Below, piece after piece: positions 1 to 8,712 of a stretch of DNA of 64,000 nt. The stretch spans positions 1-64,000 of the forward strand of contig NZ_JAEKIS010000010.1 of the NCBI RefSeq assembly GCF_017311415.1. The letters are read 5' to 3'. A model generated the notes under the pieces. It made no database searches and had not been told where the DNA came from. It saw only the letters and a program-made list of their open reading frames with translations. Positions within the stretch are counted from its first letter, which is position 1, and every line of letters starts with the position of its first letter. The DNA is from Salipiger abyssi. Its GTDB lineage: Bacteria; Pseudomonadota; Alphaproteobacteria; Rhodobacterales; Rhodobacteraceae. Position numbers and translations under genes: made by a program.

Positions 1-119
1 CGCTGGCCCGACGCGGCTGCGCTGTGTGGTGGCTACACCGCATCGGGCCAGCTTACGTCGTGCATGAGGGGGTCATTTTTGGACGCCGATAGGGGGTCAT
101 TTTTCGGTGCCGATTGACA
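1..119. mobile_element. Terminal segment of an IS21-family-like insertion sequence
   Basis: Positions 67-90 and 91-114 are two tandem 24-bp units starting AGGGGGTCATTTTT and differing at 3 bases. They are followed by TGACA at 115-119, where similarity to the tniQ-like gene begins. Tandem near-terminal repeats containing TGACCCC on the other strand are typical of IS21-family ends. A 9-bp inverted repeat (3-11 and 43-51) lies further inside. The transposase genes would lie outside the window. The family assignment is from memory of end structure and has not been searched. Confidence 0.55.
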
Positions 120-1117
120 TTCAACCTAGCCTTTCCCTCCGACGGCACCCCAAGCACCAGCACTCCCCTTCTGACGGAGAAATGGTCGAAGACGTGCCGC
201 CGCACGACGTCACGCAGGGGCTCGAACTCATCACCAAGGCTCCGGCTTTTCAGCCATGTGGTCCAGGGACCGAAAAGCCGACCGAAGAAACGCCCATCCA
301 CGCCCTCCTCACGCGCCATCGCCGCGAGGCAGCCTGAGAGGGCCACAGGGCCGTCTTTCAGTACGTCGTAGCCCAAGGCACCGAAACTCCTCCAATCGGC
401 CTCTCTATGCCCTGCCAGCGAAGCGTCTGGGCCCTTGGCAATGCGCAGCCCCAGCACCTCGCATGCGCGCGACACCACATTGAGCTCGAGACGGTCGATC
501 CATCGATCGCCCCGCCCTTTCAGGATGCGGTTGGTGAGGTACTGCTCGAAAGAGCTGAGGCCTGCGGGGATCATCGGCTGATCCAAGATCCAGCAGTAAT
601 GTTTCCGAAGCTGCGCCGAAAAATCCCTGGCATATTTGCTAAATTTCTCTGGCGGAAGGTTCACCAGCATGCAGCCGTGCTCGGGGCAGCTTCTGATCGA
701 CGAGAATTTCCACTGCAGGCGGCGCGGTACACGCCACGATTCAGCTGCAGACGGCGACTCCGCCCTTACACACTCGGGACAGACACGGACCCGCAAGCGT
801 TGAAAGCTCTGGCGGGAGGCAAATTCGTCTCGCAGACGGAAATGCCCTTTACCGAGATGGCAGACAGACACCCGCTCCAACGCAGCCGCATCGCACCCGG
901 CCAGCTGCGCCAATTGCCCTATCGCGACCTTTTCACCGCGGAACAAGGGATCGATCGGAAAGGCAATGTCGCCGCAGAATCGCTGCATGGAGCTTGCGCC
1001 ACCCCTCGCCGCGAGTCGGGACAGCAAGGACGATGCCGGCTCGAACGCAGCATGCGGCACAGTCAGCGGCAACTGAGGAAAGGTATTTCCGGGGATGGCA
1101 GGGAGGCTCTTGGCCAA
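53..1117 (-). CDS. tniQ: TniQ-family transposition targeting protein, 3' end disrupted by an IS
   Basis: The N-terminal half has the TniQ pattern: CPEC near residue 113, a spaced aromatic/Arg stretch, then CPEHGCML near residue 144, a zinc-binding arrangement. TniQ/TnsD proteins recognise the target site for Tn7-like and Tn5053-like transposons. The gene-derived part ends at base 120. The last ~22 codons (ending RPKMTPSCTT) are read from the repeats of the IS21-like end, so the natural C-terminus is lost. The gene starts about 155 bp from tRNA-Arg and reads away from it. No tniA/tnsB or tniB/tnsC partner is visible. Probably a non-functional remnant. Confidence 0.7.
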   Translation of the reverse strand: MAKSLPAIPGNTFPQLPLTVPHAAFEPASSLLSRLAARGGASSMQRFCGDIAFPIDPLFRGEKVAIGQLAQLAGCDAAALERVSVCHLGKGHFRLRDEFASRQSFQRLRVRVCPECVRAESPSAAESWRVPRRLQWKFSSIRSCPEHGCMLVNLPPEKFSKYARDFSAQLRKHYCWILDQPMIPAGLSSFEQYLTNRILKGRGDRWIDRLELNVVSRACEVLGLRIAKGPDASLAGHREADWRSFGALGYDVLKDGPVALSGCLAAMAREEGVDGRFFGRLFGPWTTWLKSRSLGDEFEPLRDVVRRHVFDHFSVRRGVLVLGVPSEGKARLNVNRHRKMTPYRRPKMTPSCTT

Positions 1118-1209
1118 ACGAGACTTCCGAGATCATACAAAGGCAGGAATGTCCTGACCTTACGATCGTGAGCTCAACTGGGCAACGCCACTCCGTGTTC
1201 TGGAAGTTC

Positions 1210-1256
1210 CGCCTGCGGGGTCAGGCATCTGACATGAAAGTCAGTTTTGCCTGACA
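1210..1256 (-). mobile_element. Possible TGTCA-type transposon terminus beside tRNA-Arg
   Basis: Read on the minus strand from 1256 the sequence begins TGTCAGGCAAAACTGAC and continues with TGTCAGATGCCTGACC, so TGTCA recurs at a short interval and two TCAGGCA-like arms face each other. Tn5053/Tn552-type transposons begin with TGTCA and carry spaced repeats inside the end. The boundary is 16 bp beyond the encoded CCA of tRNA-Arg, and the tniQ-like gene lies just inside. The sequence could instead be an ordinary stem-loop. Confidence 0.33.
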
Positions 1257-1272
1257 CCCCACACTGGAATTC

Positions 1273-1349
1273 TGGCGGACCGAGGAGGATTCGAACCCCC
1301 GACCCCTTGATTCGTAGTCAAGTACTCTATCCAGCTGAGCTATCGGTCC
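1273..1349 (-). tRNA. tRNA-Arg (anticodon ACG)
   Basis: The minus strand folds as a complete 77-nt tRNA: acceptor GGACCGA pairs with TCGGTCC, the D-arm contains AGCTCAGCTGGATAGAG, the anticodon loop CTACGAA presents ACG, the T-loop is TTCGAAT, and discriminator G plus CCA are encoded. ACG reads CGN arginine codons after deamination to inosine. The 3' end faces the putative transposon terminus, which fits use of this tRNA as an insertion landmark. Confidence 0.97.
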
Positions 1350-1359
1350 GTGGAGGCGG

Positions 1360-1388
1360 GATTTAGACTCCAGCGCCGGGCAATGCAA
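1360..1388 (-). promoter_or_regulatory. Sigma-70-type promoter of tRNA-Arg
   Basis: On the minus strand a -35 TTGCAT (1388-1383) is separated by exactly 17 nt from a -10 TAAATC (1365-1360). The -10 lies about 10 nt upstream of the mature tRNA 5' end. Confidence 0.6.
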
Positions 1389-1412
1389 GGGCCTTTCTGA
1401 AAGAAATTCGCC

Positions 1413-2795
1413 TCAGCCCACATCTCCCATCGGCAAGCGGATTTCGAAACAAGTTCCGGCATCGTCGGAACGTGCAAGGCGCAGCGTGCCGCCGTGGTTG
1501 CGCACCAGCTCGGCCACGATCGCCAGCCCCAGCCCCGCACCGCCCTTGCGCACACCGCCCTGAAACGGCTGGAACAGATGGTCGCGCGCCTTGGGCGGCA
1601 GGCCGGGGCCGGTATCGGTGACCTCGATCACCCAGGCATCGTCTTCGACACGCGCCGCGACGCTGATCTCGCCCGGCTCGCCCGAGCCGGTGATCGCCTG
1701 CCGGGCGTTGCGCACCAGGTTGCTGATCACGCGGTAGATCTGCTCGGGATCGCCGCGCATCTGCAAGGAACCGGGGATGTCCTCCGAGAGGCTCAGATCG
1801 TGGTCGTCGATGGCCAGACGCTCCGCCTCCAGCACCTCGTTGACCAGCTCGGCGAGATTGAACTGCGTGAGCACCGGGGCCGGCTCCTCGGCCTTGCCGA
1901 AGGCCAGCGTGTTCTCGCAGAGCGACACGGCGCGGGTGATCGATCCCACCAGCTTGGGCGCCATGCGCTTGACCGAAGGATCCTCCGACATCTCGATCCG
2001 GTCGGTGAAAAGCTGCGCCGAGGTCAGGATATTGCGCAGATCGTGGCTCACCCGAGCCACCGCGCCGCCGAGCTGCGCCAGCCGCTCCTTTTGCCGCAGC
2101 GAAGCAGAAAGCTGGGTTTCGAGCGATTTCAGTGCCTCCTCGGCCTCGCGCAGCTCCAGCACGCCGGCGGAGGGGCGGATGATGCGCCTTGCGTCTTCCG
2201 GCGCCTCCGAGAAGCGCCGCATTTCGGCCACCACGCCCTTGATCGGCTTGACCAGCAGCCGGCGCACCGCGAGGAAGAGCAGCAGCGCGGTGATCACCGA
2301 GATCACCGCCGAGAGAAGCAGGATTCGCAGACCGTATTCCAGCATCGCGTCACGCAGCGGCATGCTGTCCATCGTGACCTCGATCAGCTGCCCTGCCTCT
2401 CGCGAAGGGTAGCCGATCACCCGGATCAGCCGCGGCGCCGGATCGACCAGCCGGGCGATGGCGTCGCGCATCAGGATCAGCGGCCCGGCCTCGCGCAGAT
2501 CGTAGCTCTGCGACACCGATCCCGGCATCGGCGAGGACAGCATCAGCTCGCGCGTGGCATTGCGTTGCAACGCGACGTTGTAGACCTCGGCATTGGCCAG
2601 CAGCTCGCGCTCCAGATCCGGGTCGATCATGTCGTCGGCAAGCAGCGCAAGCGAGGCGATCTGCGCACGCTCCAGCCGGTCGAAGAGATAGTCTTCGCGG
2701 AAGCGCGCCACCGAGGGCACGAAGATCAGCACTTCGGCCAGCATCACGAACACGGTCGTGAGGATCAGGAAACGGCCGGAGAGCGAATTGAGCAT
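1413..2795 (-). CDS. Sensor histidine kinase
   Basis: This 460-aa inner-membrane kinase has a transmembrane helix at about residues 8-27, a periplasmic region of ~130 residues, a second helix at about 158-178, a HAMP-like linker, and a HisKA segment with phospho-acceptor His251 in RVSHDLRN. The C-terminal ATPase domain has the N box NLVRNARQA, G1 DTGPGLP and G2 GAGLGLAI. No response regulator is adjacent, so it is an orphan or signals to a distant partner. It is the last gene of a minus-strand run after the disulfide oxidoreductase and TVP38-type genes (17-nt gap), suggesting co-transcription. The signal is unknown. Confidence 0.9.
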   Translation of the reverse strand: MLNSLSGRFLILTTVFVMLAEVLIFVPSVARFREDYLFDRLERAQIASLALLADDMIDPDLERELLANAEVYNVALQRNATRELMLSSPMPGSVSQSYDLREAGPLILMRDAIARLVDPAPRLIRVIGYPSREAGQLIEVTMDSMPLRDAMLEYGLRILLLSAVISVITALLLFLAVRRLLVKPIKGVVAEMRRFSEAPEDARRIIRPSAGVLELREAEEALKSLETQLSASLRQKERLAQLGGAVARVSHDLRNILTSAQLFTDRIEMSEDPSVKRMAPKLVGSITRAVSLCENTLAFGKAEEPAPVLTQFNLAELVNEVLEAERLAIDDHDLSLSEDIPGSLQMRGDPEQIYRVISNLVRNARQAITGSGEPGEISVAARVEDDAWVIEVTDTGPGLPPKARDHLFQPFQGGVRKGGAGLGLAIVAELVRNHGGTLRLARSDDAGTCFEIRLPMGDVG

Positions 2796-2812
2796 AAAGG
2801 GTCTTTGTCCCG

Positions 2813-4231
2813 TCAGGGCAGCCAGCGCTGCACCAGTCCTACAACTTTTTTCACTGTTTCGTTTTCGAACAGACGTGGAGAGAAATAGGTTCCCGCGAGG
2901 CGTTTGTTAAGTTCCCCAATTGTGGGGTAAGGCACAACCATCCCGGCGATATCGCTCATCTTGAGTCTTGCCGAGAGCGCCAGCGCCCAGAGCCCTATCA
3001 GCTCGCCCGCCTGCGCCCCCGCCATGGAGGCGCCCACCGGGCGGCCCTTGACCACCATCACCTTGAGCAGCCCGGCGCTCTGGCGCATGGCGATGGCGCG
3101 GTCATTGTGCTGATAGGGCAGCCGGACGACCTCGAGCCTATCGCCATGGATGCGGCGCGCCTCGGTCTCGGTCAGCCCGACCTGTGCCAGTTCCGGCGCG
3201 GTATAGGTGGCGCGCGGCAGGATCTGCGGCTTGACCTTTACCGGCAGACCAAAGAGCGCGTTTCGCACCACGAGCCCTGCGTGATAGCCCGCTACATGGG
3301 TGAATTGCGGCCCGCCCGAGACGTCGCCGATGGCATAGACCCGGCGATTCGTCGTGCGCAGCCCCTCGTCGACGGCAATGCCCGCCTGCGCGGTCTCTAT
3401 GCCGGCGGCGTCGAGACTCAGCCCGTCGATATTCGGCCGCCGCCCGACGGCCACCAGCAGATGCGTGCCGCGATGCACGGCGCCATCCGCCGTTTCGACC
3501 TCGATGGCGCCACCCTGCCCGCGCACGGTGCGGGCCTGGGTGTCCTCAAGGATATTCACCCCCTCGGCGCGCAGCTCCTCCAGCACGATGGCGGCGAGCT
3601 CCGGGTCTTCGCGCCCCAGCGCCCGCTGCGCCTCGATCACCGTGACCTCGCTGCCCAGCCGCCGATGCGCCTGCGCCATTTCCAGCCCGATCGGGCCGCC
3701 GCCGATCACCAGCAGATGCCCGGGCCGCTCGCGCAGTTGCCAGAGGGTTTCGTTGGTCAGATACGGCACGTCCGAGAGCCCTTGTATCGGCGGCACGAAG
3801 GGCGAGGAACCGGTGGCGATCACGATGCGCCGGGCGGCGATGACATGCGCGCCGGCCTGCACCTCAGTCGGCGAGACAAAGCGCCCGGCCTCGCGGATCA
3901 CCGTCACGCCGAAGCCTTCGAAGCGCTCCTGACTGTCCATCGGCGCGATCCGTGCGATGGTCTCGGCCACATGCGCCTGGGCGGCGGCGTAATCCACCTG
4001 CGGCGCGGCATCGGCGACCCCGAACGCCTCCGCATTCGCCATGCGGTGGGCGCGGCTGGCGCTGGCGATCAGCGCCTTCGACGGCACGCAGCCGTAATTC
4101 AGGCAGTCGCCGCCCATCTCGCCGGGCTCCAGCAGCACCACCTTTGCGCCCATCTGCGCCGCCCCGGCGGCCACCGAGAGCCCGCCGGAGCCGGCGCCGA
4201 TCACCAGAAGGTCCGTCTTCATACGCTGCAT
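2813..4231 (-). CDS. FAD-dependent NAD(P)-disulfide oxidoreductase, mercuric-reductase/lipoamide-dehydrogenase-like
   Basis: This 472-aa class I flavoprotein disulfide reductase shows the FAD dinucleotide fold VIGAGSGGLS, the redox-active pair Cys43/Cys48 in GGDCLNYGCVPSK, an NAD(P)-binding VIGGGPIGLEMA and the second FAD motif YAIGDVSG. There is no N-terminal heavy-metal domain, so it is not a classical MerA. Such proteins are often found beside TVP38/TMEM64 membrane proteins, as here (4 nt apart). The substrate is unknown. Starts at 4231 and at 4222 (MKTDLL) are both possible. Confidence 0.88.
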   Translation of the reverse strand: MQRMKTDLLVIGAGSGGLSVAAGAAQMGAKVVLLEPGEMGGDCLNYGCVPSKALIASASRAHRMANAEAFGVADAAPQVDYAAAQAHVAETIARIAPMDSQERFEGFGVTVIREAGRFVSPTEVQAGAHVIAARRIVIATGSSPFVPPIQGLSDVPYLTNETLWQLRERPGHLLVIGGGPIGLEMAQAHRRLGSEVTVIEAQRALGREDPELAAIVLEELRAEGVNILEDTQARTVRGQGGAIEVETADGAVHRGTHLLVAVGRRPNIDGLSLDAAGIETAQAGIAVDEGLRTTNRRVYAIGDVSGGPQFTHVAGYHAGLVVRNALFGLPVKVKPQILPRATYTAPELAQVGLTETEARRIHGDRLEVVRLPYQHNDRAIAMRQSAGLLKVMVVKGRPVGASMAGAQAGELIGLWALALSARLKMSDIAGMVVPYPTIGELNKRLAGTYFSPRLFENETVKKVVGLVQRWLP

Positions 4232-4235
4232 CGGC

Positions 4236-4991
4236 TCAAAGCTCCTTCTTGCCGCGCAGCGCGCGGATCACCATGGGCAGCGCCGCCAGCGCCGCGAGCC
4301 CCAGCAGCGGGCCCAGCACATGCGGCGCCCAGAGCAGGCTGAGATCCGGTTTCTCGCCCCGGTCGAACACCTCGCCGACACCAACGCCGATGGAGGTAAA
4401 GACCAGCGCGCCGGGGACGATGCCCAGCGCCGTGGTCCAGACGAAATTCCAGAACCGCACCCCCACCAGCGCCGGCAGCAGGTTGGCGACGAAGAACGGC
4501 ACCGCCGGCACCAGCCGCAGCAGGAACAGCACGCTCACCTCATGCTCGCGCAACCCTGTCTTGATCTTGCCCAGCGTGCCCTCCGAGGCCTCCATCCGCG
4601 CCGCCAGCGCCCGGCCGAGGCCGGCACGGGCGGCGAGAAAGATCAAAATCGCGCCCGCAGTGGCGGCAACCACATTGAAGACCGTGCCCGCCGCCAGCCC
4701 GAAGAGAAACCCGCCGGTGACCGAGGCCACCGCCGCGCCGGGCAGCGAAAACGCCACGATGACCACATAGGCCAGCACGAACCCGCCGGCGATCAGCGCG
4801 TAATGACTGTCGCGCAGCGCCAGCAGCGCCTCGCGGTTCTCGGCAAGCGTCTCAAAGCTCAGGTAATCGCGCAGCGTCAGGAACCCCAGCGCCGCAGCGA
4901 CAAGGATCGCCACCAGCGGCAGGTGGCGGGCAAGGCTGCGTTTCGGCGGGGCGGCCATGGCGGTCTCGGTATTGGTTCGGGTCTCGGTCAT
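4236..4991 (-). CDS. TVP38/TMEM64 family (DedA-like) inner membrane protein
   Basis: This 251-aa polytopic protein has the SNARE-associated/VTT core: an N-terminal helix at about 25-42, then hydrophobic segments with glycine-rich FSLPGAAVASVTGGFLFG and RLVPAVPFFVANLLPALVGV, the two re-entrant-loop motifs of the family. DedA/VTT proteins are linked to lipid scrambling or transport. It is the first gene of the run leading to the flavoprotein and sensor kinase. The role of the pairing with a disulfide oxidoreductase is not established. Confidence 0.85.
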   Translation of the reverse strand: MTETRTNTETAMAAPPKRSLARHLPLVAILVAAALGFLTLRDYLSFETLAENREALLALRDSHYALIAGGFVLAYVVIVAFSLPGAAVASVTGGFLFGLAAGTVFNVVAATAGAILIFLAARAGLGRALAARMEASEGTLGKIKTGLREHEVSVLFLLRLVPAVPFFVANLLPALVGVRFWNFVWTTALGIVPGALVFTSIGVGVGEVFDRGEKPDLSLLWAPHVLGPLLGLAALAALPMVIRALRGKKEL

Positions 4992-5154
4992 GTTATGGAA
5001 GATGCGGGAACTGCACGCGCCGCAACAGCCCCTTCACGCCGCCTTGATCCGGAGTGACCCGGTAGGACAGCAATTGCGGGCGGAGCGTGAGGCGTTGTAA
5101 CAATTGCGCCACGCCGCCCGGCGCGAAATGTTGCAGCTTTCGCGCGATAGAGGT

Positions 5155-5183
5155 TTGACATGCGTCCGGCGCCTCCCTATAGC
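5155..5183 (+). promoter_or_regulatory. Strong sigma-70 promoter upstream of rpmH
   Basis: A consensus -35 TTGACA (5155-5160) is followed after 17 nt by TATAGC (5178-5183), placing the start near 5190. This leaves a leader of about 60 nt before rpmH at 5249. Confidence 0.75.
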
Positions 5184-5248
5184 ACGGGCTTCGAATGATA
5201 CCGCCCGGCGAATCCGTCCCGGGTGACCGAGAAACGGAGTAGAGCGCG

Positions 5249-5383
5249 ATGAAACGCACCTTTCAGCCGTCGAACCTGGTTCGCAAGCGCCGTCACGGCT
5301 TCCGCGCCCGCATGGCGACCAAAGCGGGCCGCAAGGTCCTGAACGCGCGCCGCGCCCGCGGCCGCAAGCAGCTCAGCGCCTGA
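5249..5383 (+). CDS. rpmH: 50S ribosomal protein L34
   Basis: This 44-aa, extremely basic protein begins [20 protein letters not shown] and has the family core [23 protein letters not shown], the usual length for L34. It is a structural component of the large ribosomal subunit. It heads the conserved rpmH-rnpA-yidD series, 16 nt before rnpA and behind a near-consensus promoter. Confidence 0.98.
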   Translation: MKRTFQPSNLVRKRRHGFRARMATKAGRKVLNARRARGRKQLSA

Positions 5384-5399
5384 GCCGCGCGCTCTGCCC

Positions 5400-5819
5400 A
5401 TGGCGGAGCGGGACGCATCGACCGACACAGGGGCCGTTTCGGAAGAGTCCGGGGCGGTCTTTTGTCGTGACCCGATCAGGCTTTCAACGCTGACGAAACG
5501 CGGCGAGTTTCTCGCCGCCGCCCGCGCGCGCCGCCAGCCCGCGGGCTCCATGCTTGTGCAGGCCCGGCAGCGGGGCGATGACGATCCGGCGATCCGCGTC
5601 GGCTTCACCTGTTCCAAGAAGGTCGGCAACGCCGTCGCCCGCAACCGCGCCAAGCGGCGCCTGCGCGAGGTGGCAAGGCTGTCGCTGCCGGGGCTCGGGC
5701 GTCCCGGCTGGGATTACGTGCTGATCGGCTTTCGCGACGCCACCGCCGCGCGCCCCTTCGATCTGCTGCAACGCGATTTCGAACGTGCCCTGCGCAAGCT
5801 GCATGGCGATACGGCATGA
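5400..5819 (+). CDS. rnpA: Ribonuclease P protein component
   Basis: This 139-aa basic protein matures tRNA 5' ends as the protein cofactor of RNase P RNA. It has the RnpA signature [14 protein letters not shown] with the preceding [12 protein letters not shown], and LTKRGEF opening the fold. An N-terminal extension of about 25 residues before the conserved core may be native or may reflect a later true start. It lies between rpmH and yidD, and its TGA overlaps the yidD ATG by 4 nt. Confidence 0.96.
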   Translation: MAERDASTDTGAVSEESGAVFCRDPIRLSTLTKRGEFLAAARARRQPAGSMLVQARQRGDDDPAIRVGFTCSKKVGNAVARNRAKRRLREVARLSLPGLGRPGWDYVLIGFRDATAARPFDLLQRDFERALRKLHGDTA

Positions 5820-6070
5820 GCCCGCTCGCCCATATCGCCGCCCTGCCCGTGCGCTTCTATCGTTTGGTGTTTTCGCCCTGGGTCGGCCATGGCTGCCGCT
5901 ATCAGCCCACCTGCTCGGCCTATGCGCTTGAGGCACTTGAGAAACACGGCGCGTTCAAGGGCAGCTGGCTCGCCGCCCGCCGCATCCTGCGCTGCCACCC
6001 CTGGGGCGGCCATGGCATCGACAACGTGCCCGAGGCCGCACACCGCCACCGTCATGGCGGCGACGGGTAG
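5816..6070 (+). CDS. yidD: Membrane protein insertion efficiency factor YidD
   Basis: This 84-aa protein has the YidD core: an amphipathic N-terminus ([14 protein letters not shown]), [15 protein letters not shown] and a C-terminal [13 protein letters not shown]. It is a peripheral inner-membrane protein that helps YidC-dependent insertion. It is translationally coupled to rnpA through an ATGA overlap. Unusually, yidC is not next: ttcA and an EAL gene intervene. Confidence 0.96.
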   Translation: MSPLAHIAALPVRFYRLVFSPWVGHGCRYQPTCSAYALEALEKHGAFKGSWLAARRILRCHPWGGHGIDNVPEAAHRHRHGGDG

Positions 6071-6118
6071 CGGCGTGCCGCTTTCCAACGCCCCTGCCCC
6101 GCGCTAAGAGCTGATCCC

Positions 6119-6994
6119 ATGTTCGACACTGCCGACGATATCCACCCGCTGTTCTACGGCGCTCCCAAAAGCACCGAGTTCAAGAAGCTGCGCAAGCGCA
6201 TCGTGCAGAACGTGCGCGAGGCGGTGGAGCATTACGGCATGGTCGAGCGGCGCGAGGACGGCAGCACGCCGAAATGGCTGGTCTGCCTGTCCGGCGGCAA
6301 GGACAGCTATACGCTGCTCGCCATCCTGCACGAGCTGAAATGGCGCGGCATGCTGCCGGTGGATCTGCTGGCCTGCAATCTCGATCAGGGCCAGCCGGGC
6401 TTTCCCGCGACGGTGCTGCCGGAGTTTCTCGAAAAGATGCAGGTGCCGCACCGGATCGAATATCAGGACACCTATTCCATCGTGGTCGACAAGGTGCCGC
6501 AGGGCCGCACCTTTTGCGCCCTCTGCTCGCGGCTGCGGCGCGGCAATCTCTACCGCATCGCCCGCGAAGAGGGCTGCTCGGCGGTGGTGCTGGGCCATCA
6601 CCGCGACGACATTCTCGAAACCTTCTTCATGAACCTCTTTCACGGCGGACGGCTGGCGACCATGCCGCCGAAGCTGGTGAACGAAGAGGGCGATCTCTTC
6701 GTCTATCGCCCGCTGGCACATGTGGCCGAGGTGGATTGCGAGAAATTCGCCCGCGCGATGAATTACCCGATCATTCCCTGCGATCTCTGCGGCAGCCAGG
6801 ACGGGCTCCAGCGCCAGCAGGTCAAGCAGATCCTCGATCAGTGGGAGAAGAACAGCCCCGGGCGGCGACAGGTGATGTTCCGCTCGCTGATGAACATCCG
6901 GCCCTCGCATATGCTCGACCCGAAACTCTTCGATTTCGTCGGGCTGATGCGGGGCGAAGCGCCGGAAAAATCCGATATTCCCGACTTACGTTAA
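6119..6994 (+). CDS. ttcA: tRNA 2-thiocytidine(32) synthetase TtcA
   Basis: This 291-aa PP-loop ATPase adenylates C32 of certain tRNAs and thiolates it using an iron-sulfur cluster. The PP-loop SGGKDS is at residues 58-63, the cluster region contains [10 protein letters not shown], and a second Cys pair occurs in CDLCGSQ; family length is normal. It begins 48 nt after yidD. The open frame that continues across its 3' end in another frame belongs to the next gene. Confidence 0.95.
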   Translation: MFDTADDIHPLFYGAPKSTEFKKLRKRIVQNVREAVEHYGMVERREDGSTPKWLVCLSGGKDSYTLLAILHELKWRGMLPVDLLACNLDQGQPGFPATVLPEFLEKMQVPHRIEYQDTYSIVVDKVPQGRTFCALCSRLRRGNLYRIAREEGCSAVVLGHHRDDILETFFMNLFHGGRLATMPPKLVNEEGDLFVYRPLAHVAEVDCEKFARAMNYPIIPCDLCGSQDGLQRQQVKQILDQWEKNSPGRRQVMFRSLMNIRPSHMLDPKLFDFVGLMRGEAPEKSDIPDLR

Positions 6995-7056
6995 GTCTCG
7001 GGTTACCTCCTTGTTCTAGTCCTGTTCCCGTCCGCAACAATGCAAAGGGCGGGGCG

Positions 7057-8595
7057 ATGAAATCTTGGCTGACCGCGCGCCTGATCCGGCACCGCGTGCC
7101 CATGTCGAAATGGATGCACGGCCCACATATGCTGGCCTTTCTCCCGGCACTGTCGCTGGCCGGGTTCTGGCTGGGGGGCGAGATGGCGCTGATGGCCGTC
7201 GCGCTCGGCCTGCCGGCCGCCTATGCACTGTTTTCCGGCGATGTCACGCCGCACGATCCCGCACGGCCCCTGCCGGATCTGGTCGACACCGCCACCGCGC
7301 AGGAGCTGGCCGAACAGGTGATGTCGCAGGCCCGCGCCGCCAATCTCGCCACCGCTTGCTTCCTGGTCGAGGCGGAGGGGCTCGACAGCGTCGCGCGCCG
7401 CGCCGGGGACGAGTCCGCGCAGGTCCTGCGCGACGTGATGCTTGCCCGCCTGCGCGCCGTGATCCGCCGCAACGACCGGGCGGTACGCGTGGGCGACGCG
7501 CGCTTTCTGGTGCTGCTCGGCCCCTCGCTGCGCCTCGATCTGGAGGCGCTGCTGACGCTCGCAAACCGCATGCAGCGCGGGATGGAGGAGCCGGCACAGA
7601 CCCAGGGCGGCACGCATTACCTTTCCGCCGCCATCGGCTTTTGCGGCTCGACCCGGCTGCGCGGCCAGTCCGGCGGCGCCCGGCTGATCGAGGCGGCGCA
7701 GGCCGCGCTGTCGGAGGCGCTGGCCAACGGTCCCTCGGCGATTCGCGCCTGGTCGGAAAGCATGCGCGCCGAACGTAAGGCACGCAAAACCCTGCTCAGC
7801 GAGGTCGAGCGCGCGCTGGCCAAGGGGCAGATCCAGCCCTGGTTCCAGCCGCAGCTCTGCACCTCCACCGGCCAGATCAGCGGCGTCGAGGCCCTGGCGC
7901 GCTGGCTGCATCCCGAGCGCGGCATCGTCCCCCCGGCAGAATTTCTCGACGCGCTGGAGGATGCCGGCCAGATGGACCGGCTGAGCGAGGTGGTGCTGCA
8001 ATACAGCCTCACCGCGCTACGCGGCTGGGATGAGGCCGGGGTCGAAATCCCCCGGGTGAGCGCGAATTTCTCCGATGTCGAGCTGCGCAGCCCGCAGCTC
8101 ATCGAACGCATCAAATGGGAGCTCGACCGCTTCGCCATGCCGGCCTCGCGCCTCGGGGTCGAGGTGCTGGAGACGGTGATCGCGGAATCGCCCGAAGGCG
8201 TGGTGGCGCGCAATATCGTGGGACTGTCGCAGCTTGGCTGCCAGATCGATCTCGACGATTTCGGCACCGGCCACGCCTCGATCACCGCGCTGCGCCGCTT
8301 CACCGTGAACCGGCTGAAGATCGACCGCAGCTTCGTCACCCGCGTCGACCGCGACGAGGAGCAGCGCCGGATGCTCGCCGCCGTGCTTGGCCTCGCCGAC
8401 CGTCTGGGTCTGGAAACCGTGGCCGAGGGGGTCGAGAGCGTCGCCGAACACGCGTTGCTCTCGCAGCTCGGCTGCGACCATGTGCAGGGTTTCGGCATCG
8501 CCCGCCCGATGCCCGCCGACCGGCTCGCCGACTGGGCGCGCGCCCATGCCGAACGGATCGCCGCGGCGCAGAATATCGGGCGCGGCACCGGCTGA
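7057..8595 (+). CDS. Membrane-anchored degenerate GGDEF plus EAL domain protein, likely c-di-GMP phosphodiesterase
   Basis: This 512-aa protein has two hydrophobic segments near residues 20-50, a GGDEF-like domain and a C-terminal EAL domain. The GGDEF signature is replaced by VGDAR, so cyclase activity is unlikely. The EAL part keeps VEALARW, EVLET, DDFGTG, KIDRSF and AEGVES, the usual metal and catalytic positions, so hydrolysis of cyclic di-GMP is likely. The start at 7057 is chosen because translation upstream only shadows ttcA. It sits between ttcA and yidC. Confidence 0.88.
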   Translation: MKSWLTARLIRHRVPMSKWMHGPHMLAFLPALSLAGFWLGGEMALMAVALGLPAAYALFSGDVTPHDPARPLPDLVDTATAQELAEQVMSQARAANLATACFLVEAEGLDSVARRAGDESAQVLRDVMLARLRAVIRRNDRAVRVGDARFLVLLGPSLRLDLEALLTLANRMQRGMEEPAQTQGGTHYLSAAIGFCGSTRLRGQSGGARLIEAAQAALSEALANGPSAIRAWSESMRAERKARKTLLSEVERALAKGQIQPWFQPQLCTSTGQISGVEALARWLHPERGIVPPAEFLDALEDAGQMDRLSEVVLQYSLTALRGWDEAGVEIPRVSANFSDVELRSPQLIERIKWELDRFAMPASRLGVEVLETVIAESPEGVVARNIVGLSQLGCQIDLDDFGTGHASITALRRFTVNRLKIDRSFVTRVDRDEEQRRMLAAVLGLADRLGLETVAEGVESVAEHALLSQLGCDHVQGFGIARPMPADRLADWARAHAERIAAAQNIGRGTG

Positions 8596-8712
8596 GGGCC
8601 GCTGCTCCAAAAGGTCACAAAACCCCGCGATTGCCCGGAATCGGCTTGACCTTTGCAGGTTCCGCCTGTTGAACCCGGCGGTGACTTTCCAAGGACAGGG
8701 CGGCAGTCTCGC

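Noticed and set aside
407-1171. Plus-strand open frame opposite tniQ
   Set aside because: No domain or ribosome-binding site; TniQ zinc motifs are clear on the other strand.
2813-4231. Mercuric reductase of a mer operon
   Set aside because: No heavy-metal domain, C-terminal Cys pair, merR or merT nearby; a general disulfide reductase is safer.
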